Source: Hofstenia miamia (taxonomy: Eukaryota; Xenacoelomorpha; Acoela; Hofsteniidae). From it: a stretch of DNA of 64,000 nt. The position numbers were made by a program, and so were the translations under genes. Below the pieces are notes generated by a model that was given only the letters and a program-made list of their open reading frames with translations, did not search any database and was not told the origin of the DNA. The DNA lies in contig CABFPE010000004.1 of NCBI GenBank assembly GCA_900660155.1, positions 3,408,922-3,472,921 on the forward strand, given 5' to 3'. Below, one piece after another: positions 10,083-22,351 of the stretch (the first letter of the stretch is position 1; the number at the start of each line of letters is the position of its first letter).

Positions 10083-11827
10083 TGTAGAATCATGCCAACT
10101 CGCCGTGATGACATGGTTTAAAGAAAACTATTACTTTTCTTAGATTAAGACACAAAGCGTAGTTGACACTTTTCCAATTTCTCTCCTTTATGATAAGTGC
10201 GTGGTTTATTAAACTAATTTAATATGTAAGAGCCTTTGTAGCTACTTAATTCACTCAACTTATTTAGATAAAGCAGAGATGTTGGAAGACAGGATCGACA
10301 CTTAGAAGTAGACGTGCATATCCAGGAACAATCCGCCAGCTGCATACTACCAATGTAACTGCCACTGTGATCTGGAGAACAATAATGGAATGGTGCTGTG
10401 GATAGCGAACTCAGTGTAATGGAAGTGATAACTACTTAAGAATTTAGTGCATTGATTGTTTTTGTTATTACGAACTAATGCAATAAACAAAGTGTCGCAA
10501 CCTTGCTGCTGTAATAGCTTGTTATGTAATAACCTTACATATATAAAGATATATACTAGCCCTTGATACATGTAAACAACCAATGCAGTCGGCATAAAAC
10601 GGTAACAGAAGGTCGGCCAGAGGTCTACCTTAGAAAACATTGAGCAACATGTAATGACTATGTAATAACCAATATGTAATAGAATATATAGATCTCTATG
10701 TAATAACCATCTAGTTGTAATTGCTGTTGAATCTTCGATCATCATGTAAAACAATACTGGAATGGTGCTGTGGATAGCGAACTCAGTGTAATGGAAGTGA
10801 CAACTACTTAAGAATTTAGTGCATTGATTGTTTTTGTTATTACAAACTAGTGCAATAAACAAAGTGTCGCAACCTTGCTGCTGTAATAGCTTGTTATGAG
10901 GTCCTACATGTAATAACCCTACATATATAAAGATGTCTAATATCCCTTGATACATGTAAACAACCAATGCGGTCGGCAGAAAACGGTAACAGAAAGTCAG
11001 CCAGAGGTCTACCTTAGAAAACATCGAGCAACATGTAATGACTATGTAATAACCGATATGTAATAGAATAGATATATCTAAATGTAATAACCATCTAATT
11101 GTAATTGCTGTTGAATCATCAATCATCAAGTAATATAAGAAAAGTAGTAAATCATCGGGGTTCATCGATAGAATAAATAACATGTAAGACCTAGAGGCTG
11201 CGATAATACTATCAGACAAGCAATGACAATAAGGAAAGCTATAACAGTAGAAAACTCCTATACCTATCCGTAACCTAAGAGCCCACCAGGTAACTACAGC
11301 TGTCGCCCTCCCCGCTGTGGAATAGCTATTAGGAGGCTGCTCCAGCATACCTTTAACCGGATGTGGGAACCACCGTACAATTACCCTAGCTCGTAGCAGT
11401 TTTAGCTTTCCATCAGAATATATAAAATAACCTGACAAGAGAAAATGAATCCAAAGTAGATTTGCTCATCATTAATTACATCGTTTTCAATATATTTATA
11501 GCACTTGGTGATAAACAACTAAATACTCGACAAGTACCTGTTAATCTTTCTTGTTGACAGTTTTTCCCTCGCTTTAATATTTCTGCTAATTTTACGCAAC
11601 GTCAGCTTTAATTGAGCTACGCTGTTTGACCATCTTTTGTTTTGTCAAATACCGTCGAGTATAAATTTAAATCTAATATTGCACAAAACATTTACAAAGT
11701 GAAAATAATCAATCCTATCATGATTTACATTTTAATCATTATAATCAATAATAATTTTAGTCTTTGTTTCCGTTATCTTTTTCTCTCATCTTGACCAATC
11801 ATGATAGTCTTGATAGATTATGTCACA
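10083..11827 (-). repeat. shared LTR between Gypsy copies 1 and 2
   Basis: A 1,745 bp LTR with TG...CA ends. It is the 5' LTR of copy 1 and the 3' LTR of copy 2. It contains a direct tandem duplication of about 371 bp (10,379-10,749 and 10,750-11,120), absent from the 1,366 bp LTR at 17,393. The motif ATGTAATAACC occurs at 10,524, 10,660, 10,698, 10,908, 11,044 and 11,082. The element-sense strand has a 363-codon open frame at 10,347-11,438 that runs through both duplicate halves. Confidence 0.9.
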
Positions 11828-11844
11828 CTCCCCCTCCAGCGTAG

Positions 11845-12546
11845 CTAATTAAGGATGACCACTCTTTCTCCATGTACCATTTCAGCCGCCTTTTTTATTA
11901 TCTTGCTAGCTTCTTTCATTTCCCACGTAGTGTTTTCATACTTTTCTTCTCTAGTAATTTTTAACACGACATCTTTCTCTGTAGTCAGTAACTTCTTATG
12001 TCTTAAAAATGACGGGTTCTTTAGAGATTTTGCTATTGTGCACATACTACGGAGTTCATTTAGCTTTTCGTTGAATATATCATAATGCTTTCTGTAGAGT
12101 TCCATACCCTTTATTGCTATCATTAGTGTCATGATTGCATCTACCCTGCTGGTATGCGCCAAATCCGGATGAATTGTAGTATTTGGGTAGAAAAATTCAT
12201 AAGTTGATCGTAATGATTTCGATATTGACGCCTCGTCATAGAATGCACTTATATTTTCTAACACTTCTTCCTCAGTTATGTTTTCCGGCTCGTTCTTTCC
12301 CAATCTTATCATGGTAATAATTTCTACTCTTCTCATTACGTCGTAGTATCGATATTGCGAGCTCCAAAGTTCTCCCCACACAATGTTGTTAATTCCTGAG
12401 AACAATATTACAGTTTGCGTCGATCTTCTTTCAATTTCTTCACGAACTTTCTTAATCTGTTTGCTTATTGGTTCCCCTTCCTTATAGAGGTCATAGGGTG
12501 TTACTTGCCCCTCTATAAAGACTCTCTCCTTATTATCGTTTTTCAA
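11845..12546 (-). pseudogene. Gypsy copy 2, end part of the last downstream ORF
   Basis: Closely matches the final 233 codons of the ORF at 657-1,676 of copy 1, with only scattered differences (for example Asn/Glu to Ser/Lys near the end). It ends just before the polypurine tract, as in copy 1. It shows that this non-env coding sequence is a family trait. Confidence 0.7.
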
Positions 12547-15504
12547 TAATATCTTTTTCGGATATTTCCTCCTTAACTATTATTGGCATTATCGCATTAC
12601 CTTTCTTATCAGTATTGATTTCAGGTAGTTCGACGTATTCATTGTGTGACATGAACTGAAACTTTTTCTTTTCTCCATCCACCTTTTCCATATCTCTCTG
12701 ATATTCCGGCAACGCTGTCCAAAAATCTGCGTTCTTATGTAGCGTTCCCTTTCGGTGTTCTATGTTAAATTTAAATTCATTTAGATATTCAATCCATCTT
12801 GATACAATTGATGACTTGTCCCCTGAAAACTTTTTAAGCCACGCTAATCCACTGTTATCAGTTCTTACCTTAAACGTTTGTCCTATTAGAAAGTATTGGA
12901 ACTTTTTTATACTCTCGACCAGAGCCAGCATTTCCAGTTTTGTTGACCCATAATTCTCTTCACTCTGTTTTAGTTTTCGACTAAAAAATTGTATAGGCAC
13001 TTCTTTACCATCCTTAATTTGTCCCAAACACGCCCCTATCGCGATGTTGCTTGCGTCACAGTCTAGAATAAATTCTTTATCATAGTCCGGTGTGTTTAAT
13101 GATGGCATCTTACTTAGTTCATCTTTTACATTAGCTAACTGCTGTTCTTCTCGCCATGTCCATTCAAATACCTTATTTTTTTTCAACAATTCCGTCATCT
13201 TACTAGTTTTATGAGCGACATTAGATATAAAAGAGCCGTAATAGTTGATAAAACCCATAATCCGCTGTAAATCTTTTTTCGTTTTCGGACTACTGATGTT
13301 TTGAATCATCTCTCTTGCGTTATTTTTCATTCTTATCTCTCCTTTCCGGATTTGTCTTCCCAGGAATACGACTTGCTCTTTTAAAATTTCACATTTTTTC
13401 CCATTCACTCGTAAGCCTGCTTTGTATAAAATATTTAGAGTTCTATCCAATTTTTCAAAGTGCTCTTCAATTGTGTCACTTGCTATGAGTATGTCATCTA
13501 TATATGCACTTATCCCTTTTTCAACTTGTCTGTTGTTCTGTTTCAAAACTTTTGTCACATATCTCTGAAACATAGCTGGTGCGTTACATAAACCGAAGGC
13601 CATATACATCCATTCAAAGAGTCCATACGGGGTTATAAATGCTGTCTTCTCAATATCGGAAGGCTCCATCAGCACCTGCCAATACGCTTTGCAAAGATCT
13701 ATGCATGTATAATACTTGTTTTTACTAGCCTCATATATAATGTCTTCTATCCTCGGGAGTGGATAAGCATCTTTTTTCGTTATATCATTAAGTTTCCAGA
13801 AATCTATACAGAGTCTGTATTTCTCACCTTGTTTCACGAATACCGTGGGCGCAGCATATGGACTTTCATTTGGCCTAATTATCTTATTATCAATCAATTC
13901 GTTCAATATTGTATTGTAATGCTCCTTTAAGTGTTCGGGAACTCTTCTGCATGGCAATCTTATTGGTTCTTCCATCATGGTTATTATTTTATGCGTCTCT
14001 CCAACTGCCTTTCCCACACTTATTTCTCCATAATTAAATATTTTTGCATGTTTCTTCAATATTTCTAGCAATTGTCTTCTTTCTTCNATTTTTCAAAGTG
14101 CTCTTCAATTGTGTCACTCGCTATGAGTATGTCATCTATGTATGCACGGATGCCTTTTTCAACTTGTCTATTGTTCTGTTTCAAGACTTTTGTCACATAC
14201 CTCTGAAACGTAGCCGGTGCGTTACATAACCCGAAGGCCATATACATCCATTCAAAGAGTCCATACGGGGTTATAAATGCTGTCTTCTCAATATCGGAAG
14301 GCTCCATCAGCACCTGCCAATACGCTTTGCAAAGATCTATGCATGTATAATACTTGTTTTTACTAGCCTCATATATAATGTCTTCTATCCTCGGGAGTGG
14401 ATAAGCATCTTTTTTCGTTATATCATTAAGTTTCCAGAAATCTATACAGAGTCTGTATTTCTCACCTTGTTTCACGAATACCGTGGGCGCAGCATATGGA
14501 CTTTCATTTGGCCTAATTATCTTATTATCAATCAATTCGTTCAATATTGTATTGTAATGCTCCTTTAAGTGTTCGGGAACTCTTCTGCATGGCAATCTTA
14601 TTGGTTCTTCCATCATGGTTATTATTTTATGCGTCTCTCCAACTGCCTTTCCCACACTTATTTCTCCATAATTAAATATTTTTGCATGTTTCTTCAATAT
14701 TTCTAGCAATTGTCTTCTTTCTTCCACACTTAGGTGTTGATACTTCTCTTCTGTAATTTCTGGTATTTGATACTCCTTATTTTCTTCTTGGATTATATTA
14801 ATGGTCTTGTTTACCATCGCTCTTTCGCTTCTCACTTTCTTTCCTTTTAACTTTAAATTGTCCTTTTTTATATTAACTACGTGATTAGTTGCATTCAACA
14901 TCGGTATCATTCCTCTACCACTTTTTACCACACACAAACTTGATGGTATCGAAACTTTTTTCGTATTTATACCCTTTTGATCGTATATCATAACTTCACA
15001 CATCACAGAATTTTCCGTTTCTATCTGACACATCTTCCAATTATTCGGTAGAATCTTAACATCTTCTACTAGCCGAAATTCTATCGCTTCTATACCTTGC
15101 TCTTCCTCACAAGTTGTTACCACTTCTTCTTGAACCAATATCGTTTTGTTGGTATAGTCAATGATACATTTGTTATTCATCAAAAAATCATTTCCTAATA
15201 TTACTTCATAGGGAAGCACATTTTTTTCTGTATCTATCACTGTAAATGTTTGGAAAAATGTAGTGTTCGCAATCCTTATCTGTACTTCTGTCAACTTTCC
15301 TTTAGTATCAATGTAATCTCCCGATGCGTTGAGTAATCTGCTCTTTTCACTTTCCAATTTTCTATTATCAATTCCTATTTTCGCCGCACATTCATCAGTG
15401 ATGATTGAAATTACTGCTCCCGTATCTATGGTTGCTTTGACCATCACTCCATTTATTACAACTGTAATTGTATTAGTCTTGATTAGGTCTGTTATGATTA
15501 ACAC
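12533..15504 (-). pseudogene. Gypsy copy 2 pol (protease, RT, RNase H)
   Basis: Protease with DTGA near 15,420, RT with LCIDF and YIDD, and RNase H with the DCDASN start and TDNSG motif, all close to copy 1. The RT segment is written twice around the N at 14,087 (13,450-14,086 and 14,088-14,724), which is most likely an assembly join. No integrase is seen. Broken. Confidence 0.8.
13450..14724. repeat. direct duplication around the N at 14,087
   Basis: 13,450-14,086 and 14,088-14,724 are the same 637 bp of RT. By eye nearly all differences are in the first 150 bp or so; the rest is essentially identical. The single N separates the two copies exactly, which points to unmerged contig ends, possibly from two Gypsy copies or two haplotypes. 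Confidence 0.8.
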
Positions 15505-15536
15505 GGGTGCACGTTTTACCGGAGGCGGCGCTCCCT

Positions 15537-17147
15537 CTAGTTTAAAGTATCCTCTCTTGTTTCTTCTATTTGTTCTGACTCGTTTTCATCTTCTAACAAG
15601 TCTTCCTCCTCAAAATATGCTTCTTCCTCTTCTATGAAGTTAATTTGTCTTTTGCAGTATCTCTTCGTGTGCCCCTTTTTCCCACACGCTTGACATTTTA
15701 AATCTTTTCTGTTTATACGTTTCACTGTACCATCTTTTAACTTTATTTTAATGATTTTGTCCTTTGGTTTCCCATCGTCATCTTTCTTAACTTTATTCAT
15801 TCCGCTAACTAGCGTTGGCATTACTTTCACTACTGACGATTTCTCATTTATTCAGGGATTGTTTTCCATCTTAACTTGTATTCCTAGGCCTTTCCTTATC
15901 ATTCTTTCAAGGGAATCGTCTGCGTCACACTTGATTTCAAATTGTTGCCTGATCGGTTCTGGTAGCCCTTTGCATATATGAGAAAACAAGTCATATTTAG
16001 AATATGTACTCTCTCTTGAACTAAGTTTCAGCAGTCTTTCTACCTGTGACATATAGTTTCGTAAATCTTCTCATTTATTCATCTTTAGGTTATTTAATAA
16101 CATACGATATTGGCTCTTAAAGCTCTCATCATCATAATATCTCCGATACTCTCCAATTAGTTTCTTATAGTCTGATTTAGTTTCTAAATCCAACACTAAA
16201 TAATGCTGGTAAGCTGCTGCTCCTAGATATAAGGGGAATCGCGCCGCCGCTTGTTTTTGTGTGACTTTTCTCTCCTTCATGCTCATTTCGAACATTTGAA
16301 TCCATTCTTTAAATGTAGGCGAATAGCTATCAACTCTCCCCGTAAATTTTGGGAGTATTGCTTTACATGCTGGTGTCTCACTATCTTCTTCTTCCGATAG
16401 TATCGTTTCTTCATATATCGGCTTTCTGTCCGTCGTGCTTTTACATTTCTCCTTTACTTGTTTTGTTATGTTTACAACTAGCTTTTCAACAAATTCGTCT
16501 TCTGTCTGACAATTTCTATATATTTCAGACTGTCCTTCCTCTGTTGGTACACTTCCACTCAATTTTTCCGGTTCTTGTATTATTGTGTTTTTAATCACCT
16601 TGACACTTCTCTTCTCTTCTTCATTTGTTAGTGTCAACAGTCGAATTTTATCTTTTAAGTCATCTATCTGGAGTTGCTTTAAAATATTATCTTCTCTCAG
16701 GTTCACATTTTCTTCATGCATTTGAGTAATCATTTTCTTCAGATTCTCACTCTGCATTTTTATTTCATTGTTCGCCTCTATTAATTTTTCTATTTGTTTC
16801 TGAAAAACATTCCTCTGCTCCGTCAACCTGGAGCTCATATCTTGCATAATTTCTTCAATCCGTTTGTCTTTTTCAGCATTCGCTAATTCTATCTCAAACA
16901 TCCTTTGAGTTAAGTTTTCTATTTGTAACATTAACTCCCGTCTTTCGTTATTATTATTCTCTATTATTCTTCTTAGCTCCATTATCGACGGTGCTGCGTC
17001 TTCATCTTCTTGTTGTAGAACTATCTCTGTTGGGAAATTTTGACTCTCAGGGGATGTATTAACAACCACTGGGGTTGTTTGATTTTGGGGTGTCCTTTGC
17101 GTTTTGGCTTTAGTCCTTTGCTTTTTTCTTGAATTTACCATTTTCAT
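15537..17147 (-). pseudogene. Gypsy copy 2 gag
   Basis: Aligns along its whole length with the gag at 8,230-9,840: coiled coil, capsid-like core and the CCHC knuckle near 15,660-15,700. Broken in a few places, otherwise highly similar. Confidence 0.85.
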
Positions 17148-17392
17148 TTTTACTAAGGCAATTGTGTAATGGTGTCCTTTTTCGGTATCATGTACTCCAG
17201 GTTACACTGTTCATCATTTTCTTGCCTGTTAACTTCTTTATTCTTTGAGCGAGAAGAAACAACTATCTTAACTCACTATTAGTTTCGTAATGTAATTCCC
17301 GTTCGTAACTTTTCATACACTTTCGTTAACTATTACACCATCTGTTTTTCTCTCCTTTGTGCACGCTCTTTAAGCGCCTGTCACGGTCGCCA

Positions 17393-18758
17393 TGTAGAAT
17401 CATGCCAACTCGCCGTGATGACATGGTTTAAAGAAAACTATTACTTTTCTTAGATTAAGACACAAAGCATAGTTGACACTTTTCCAATTTCTCTCCTTTA
17501 TAATAAGTGCGCTGTTTATTAAACTAATTTAATATGTAAGAGCCTTTGTAGCTACTTAACTCACTCAACTTATTTAGATAAAGCAGAGATGTTGGAAGAC
17601 AGGATCAACACTTAGAAGTAGACGTGCATATCCAGGAACAATCCGCCAGCTGCATACTACCAAAGTAACTGCCACTGTGATCTGGAGAACAATATTGGAG
17701 TGGTGCTGTGGATAGCGAACTCAGTGTAATGGAAGTGATAACTACTTAAGAATTTAGTGCATTGATTGTTTTTGTTATTACGAACTAATGCAATAAACGA
17801 AGTGTCGCAACCTTGCCGCTTTAATAGCTTGTTATGAGGCCCTACATGTAATAACCTTACATATATAAAGATGTATAATAGCCCTTGATACATGTAAACA
17901 ACCAATGCAGTCAGCAGAAAACGGTAACAGAAAGTTAGCCAGAGGTCTACCTTAGAAAACATCGAGCAACATGTAATAACTATGTAATAACCAATGTAAG
18001 ATAAAATGTATAAATACACATGTAATAACCATCTAATAGTAATTGCTGTTGAATCGTCAATCATCCGGGAATATAAGAAATGTACCAAACAATCGAGGTT
18101 CATTGGTAGAATAAATAACATGTAAAACCTACAGGCTGCGATAATACTATCAGACAAGCAATGACGATAAGGAAAGCTATAACAGTAAAAAACTCCTATA
18201 CCTATCCGTAACCTAAGAGCCCACAAGGTAACTACAGCTGTCGCCCTCCCCGCTGTGAATCGCAACCTTGCCGCCTTAATAGCTTGTTATGAGGCCCTAC
18301 ATGTAATAACCTTACATATATAAAGATGTATAATAGCCTTCCATAAGAATATATAAAATAACCTGACAAGAGAAAATGAATCCAAAGTAGATTTGCTCAT
18401 CATTAATTACATCATGTTCAGTATATTTATAGCACTTGGTGATAAACAACTAAATACTCGACAAGTACCTGTTAATCTTTCTTGTTGACAGTTTTTCCCT
18501 CGCTTTAATATTTCTGCTAATTTTACGCAACGTCAGCATTAATTGAGCTACGCTGTTTGACCATCTTTTGTTTTGTCAAATACCGTCGAGTATAATTTTA
18601 AATCTAATATTGCACAAAACATTTACAAAGTGAAAATAATCAATCCTATCATGATTTACATTTTAATCATTATAATCAATAATAATTTTAGTCTTTGTTT
18701 CCGTCATCTTTTTCTCTCATCTTGACCAATCATGATAGTCTTGATAGATTATGTCACA
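17393..18758 (-). repeat. 5' LTR of Gypsy copy 2
   Basis: TG...CA LTR of 1,366 bp with a single copy of the segment that is doubled in the 10,083 LTR. A short stretch around 18,258-18,340 repeats sequence from 17,810-17,880 of the same LTR in place of the expected sequence, a local rearrangement. The ATGTAATAACC motif occurs four times (17,846; 17,982; 18,020; 18,301). Right of it lies plus-strand gag of a related element. Confidence 0.88.
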
Positions 18759-19328
18759 CAATTGTTAGAAATCGATTGACTAAAGGATCAAATCAGATTG
18801 ACAAAATTGATGGATGAAGATAGGGAAGAGGTGCAGAAACCACTAATGGTTCATGAGCTCGAAGTAATTGAGGAACCAGAAAAATTTTTAGAAGCACCAA
18901 GAAGGAGAGCAAAAGTACAACAAAAGGAACAAGAACAGTTCGATGAAGGCAAAATAACTGAAGAAGAAGAGAAGGAAAAAATAATTAACGAAATAACGAA
19001 TGAAGTGAAACGAAGAATGAAGAAATGCGAGACTCCGGAGAAACTGAGATTTAATAGCTCAATATTAACGGAGAACAATAATGAAGAAACGACACCTTGC
19101 AAAGCACAAATAAGGACATTCTCGGGAAAAATTGACAGCTTCTCTCCAACATTTGAAGAATGGCTTCAGTTATTCGAACTAACAATGAGAGAAAGGAAGG
19201 TAAACAAACAAGCAGCAGCAGCACGATTACCGTTATACCTAACCGGAGCAGCTTACCAGCATTACCTAATATTAGATACAGAAACAAAAACAGACTACGA
19301 GTGTTTGACGGGAAACTTTCTAGAGTAT
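18759..19328 (+). pseudogene. gag fragment of a related Gypsy element, opposite orientation
   Basis: Plus-strand reading gives a Glu/Lys-rich coiled-coil stretch and then a capsid-like start (FSGKIDSFSPTFEEW, AAARLPLYLTGAAYQHY) plainly homologous to residues of about 270-350 of the gag at 8,230-9,840 but well diverged, so another subfamily. It abuts the LTR end at 18,758 with no gap and stops at the N at 19,329. The simplest reading is that the Gypsy array was inserted into an older relative lying the other way round; a chimeric join is also possible. Confidence 0.75.
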
Positions 19329-19329
19329 N
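19329..19329. other. single N, assembly join
   Basis: Gap character between the gag fragment and an LTR piece. Sequence after it repeats 18,553-18,758. Other single Ns are at 14,087, 29,620 and 55,639. Confidence 0.9.
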
Positions 19330-19535
19330 CTGTTTGACCATCTTTTGTTTTGTCAAATACCGTTGAGTATAATTTTAAATCTAATATTGCACAAAACATT
19401 TACAAAGTGAAAATAATCAATCCTATCATGATTTACATTTTCATCATTATAATCAATAATAATTTTAGTCTTTGTTTCCGTCATCTTTTTCTCTCATCTT
19501 GACCAATCATGATAGTCTTGATAGATTATGTCACA
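19330..19535 (-). repeat. LTR fragment, same Gypsy family
   Basis: 206 bp matching 18,553-18,758 with about two differences, ending in the family's TGTCACA. To its right the inverted-repeat arm of Polinton A begins at once, so the LTR marks an insertion in or at the end of that arm. Confidence 0.85.
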
Positions 19536-21400
19536 TTAAGTTTTAATAATTCAACATTTGTAATTTGGTTTTAATAAAAAAAATGTGTACATAGGAAAAA
19601 CAAAACCTAAATGTAAATAGATCTTTAAACCAAAAATGTATATAATTTAGTTTAATCATGCATGATGTAAAGAGATAAAATGAATATAATCAGATAAACA
19701 ATCAATGCAAAAATTCATTTATTCCAAAAAAACATGTATGCTGGGAAATAAAATATTTTCATCAATGTGTAACTGAGTCAAACATTACCATATATAAAAT
19801 TGTTTAAAAGTATTTAGCATACCAAGTTCTTTCTGTATTTGTTACCCAAATTTGCTCCAATGTTGAAAACCATCTTCAAAACATCAAGTTAATTACTCAT
19901 CTCATTCCATTCTCTGAAAACATTGACTTCATGCAATTTCAATCCAAAACCTATTAGCGCCTGTCAAAGAAACCATTACCAGAGCATTTGATCTCTGACA
20001 TGTTAAGTGATACCTAGTCAATAATTTGCAATGGTCTTTTATGCTTGATGCAAAGTAACACACAAAGCTAATTCTGCACATCAAAAACTCTCTAATGTAT
20101 GATAAGTTGACTCACCATTTCCCAAATAGAATATGCCAATTTAATCCCATCTGCTAAAAATAAATAATGTCTGTTATACAATAATTGTAAAAAAAATACA
20201 ATGGTCACACACACTCTGATTGAATAATAAAATACAAAAATTAGAACATTAATACAGGAGTGAGTAATAATTCCTTCTTTACTAATAAAACACTTGAGAA
20301 AAAATACATTAGTAGAGCATGTGCTAAAATTGACTTAATACATGCAATATATAATATTGAGAAGAACCAGGAATAATTTGAATCTAAGTGTTTGGTTTTT
20401 AAAAAAACGTATAAGTTAATGTAAACTTTTTAGTATTCTCATTATAAAGAAACCTTGCCCACATTCAATGTTGTTCCTTCACAATACACTCAGACATTTT
20501 TAATTTTCAGTGGTCTATCAAATTCTGGAAAAACAAGCTTACTTGGGAAATTAATTGATAAGAATTATTTTGATAGATATTCCCAAGCAATCATTTTTTA
20601 CCATCACTTCCAAAGTAATATTTATAGCAAATTTAAAGTGAAAATGAATTGTGTGGAATTTTTCAAAGAATTTTCAGAAAGTTTACTAGGTGAAAACAGT
20701 GTTCAAAACTCATTAATAATATTTGATGATATGGATGAAACTCTGCTACAAGCAGAGGCATTTGCTAACCTCATTATAGCTAGAAGGCACTTAAATTGTG
20801 GTATTGTATTAATCATGCATTTGGTTCTTTCAAAGGGATGTTACTCAAGTCTAATTCAGAAAAATGCTTTCGGAATTTTTTTGTTTAATTCAGGTCATGA
20901 CAGAGCACAGATTAGAATTTTAGGAACCCAGATGGGAATTATGCATGAATTGTTGGCTGCATATAAAAAGGCCATTAGCAAACCATATGATTATTTGTTT
21001 ATAAATGTTGCTCAGGACATTCCAAATGAATTACATCTTTCAACAAACCTTGAAGGTAGACAAACTTTCTATGGAACTGATTCAAGAAAGCATCATTTAC
21101 AAATTGCTAATGGATGTTCAAAAAAGTCTAAGATTCAACTTCTAGGAGATGATCAAAGTTTAAATTTAGTACAGGGGATTGTTTTTTAACATTCAACAAG
21201 GAATTATCCCACTTGGTGATGAAAAGACAACATTTCTAAAATACCATCAGTATGTGGAGACCATGCTTTTAAAATATTCAAAGTAAAAAAAATTACAATT
21301 CTAAGAATGTCAAATGGACTAGGATTTTTCAATTATCTTTTATCATTATGATGAACTATATATAATATCTAAACACATTAACATCTCAAATCATTATATA
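19536..21400. repeat. left inverted arm of Polinton A
   Basis: Reverse-complement match to about 26,550-27,885. The outer 800 bp match nearly continuously (for example the segment around 19,620-19,760 with 27,670-27,830). Further in, the match covers parts of the ATPase gene and the sequence after it, in separate blocks. Confidence 0.85.
20455..21189 (+). pseudogene. Polinton A packaging ATPase
   Basis: A 244-codon frame with Walker A GLSNSGKTSLL near residues 22-32 and Walker B LIIFDDMD near 86-93, then an HLNCGIVLIMH sensor-like strand. This is the FtsK/HerA-type DNA-packaging ATPase found in all Polintons and adenovirus-like relatives, which drives genome packaging into capsids. The length fits the family (roughly 220-250 residues). 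Part of the gene is present a second time, inverted, in the right arm. As part of an old broken element it is unlikely to be active. Confidence 0.82.
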
Positions 21401-21775
21401 CAATGTACATGGTTGAAATGGTGATTATTTCTCTGGAAAATTACAATAGATTAACATCAGATTGCTGTCAAGAACAAAATATTGATGGTTACAGTATGCA
21501 GCTAAAATCAAGTAATCATTATTCTACACAACAACAACAAACCCCTTTCATTCAAGATGATATACAAGTAAAATGCAATGCTGTTCAAACACCCACTCAA
21601 CAATGACAATGTCAACCAGATAACACAACTGGTGATGAATAAATAACTGTTTAAACAAATGCTCTCCTACAAAATGATGCAATTTATACAAGTGGTGGCT
21701 CATTATCATTTACTGAATTTAAAAACACCCTGCAAACACCAAACAAAAGACTTATGGTTTGGAATTAATTGTAAT
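21401..21775 (+). other. Polinton A, low-complexity stretch before integrase
   Basis: Contains a 67-codon Gln/Thr-rich frame at 21,403-21,606 with no recognisable domain. It may be what is left of a small Polinton structural gene. Nothing else seen. Confidence 0.3.
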
Positions 21776-22351
21776 GGATAAACACTTACACCAGTTGTAC
21801 ACTTTGTTAAGATCATCTGCTAGTTTTGGGGGTGCTTATGAGTTGTATCACAAAGCTAAATTGAAATTCCCAAAAATAACTCTGTAAAATGTAAGAAATT
21901 TCCTTGCTGCAAATGATATGTACACTATACACAAGTCAGCTGTGAGAAAATTCCCATGTCAGTGTGTTATTGCATTTGGCATTGATGAAATATGGACTAT
22001 GGATTTGGCAGTTGTTGAAAGTCTAGCATCATACAATAGAGGGATAAAGTACTTGCTTGTTTGTTATGATATTTTGTCAAAAAAATTTCATGAACAACCA
22101 TTGTATAATAAAACTGTTAGTCATGTGTTGTCTGCTTTTAAAAAATTGATAACTGGTGTAATGTGAAAAAGATTTGATTTGGTAGGGGAACAGAATTTAA
22201 AGGAGTGTTTAACAATTTCTGCAATAGCAATAATATAACAGTGTATAGCACAAATTCAAACATAAAGTCAATGTGTGCAGAAAGAGTGATAAGGAGTTTG
22301 AAAGAAATTCTATTCAAGTATCTACACTTTAGCAGGGTTTACAAATATATA

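Larger units (their letters stand above)
1..11827 (-). mobile_element. Ty3/Gypsy LTR retrotransposon, copy 1
   Basis: An LTR retrotransposon reading right to left: 5' LTR 10,083-11,827, internal region 640-10,082, and the 3' LTR 1-639, which runs off the window. LTRs start TG and end CA. The internal region begins with a primer binding site at 10,067-10,082 and ends with a polypurine tract at 640-650. Order is gag, protease, RT, RNase H, integrase, then extra ORFs, so integrase follows RNase H as in Ty3/Gypsy. The visible LTR parts are roughly 96-97% identical by eye, so the copy is young. It looks nearly whole, with perhaps one or two breaks in pol. The 5' LTR is shared with the next copy to the right. 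The tRNA-Arg primer resembles the mdg1/412 group, which is only a hint of clade. Confidence 0.92.
10083..18758 (-). mobile_element. Ty3/Gypsy LTR retrotransposon, copy 2 (broken)
   Basis: Same family and orientation as copy 1: 5' LTR 17,393-18,758, primer site 17,377-17,392, internal region 11,828-17,392, polypurine tract 11,828-11,838, and the 3' LTR at 10,083-11,827, which doubles as copy 1's 5' LTR. Parts seen: gag (about 15,537-17,147), protease and RT (about 12,800-15,504), RNase H (about 12,700-13,100) and the end of the last downstream ORF (11,845-12,546). Integrase and most of the downstream coding region are not seen. It is clearly broken, with several breaks. One apparent rearrangement inside pol is probably artificial because it surrounds the N at 14,087. 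Identity to copy 1 is high, so it is also young. Confidence 0.88.
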
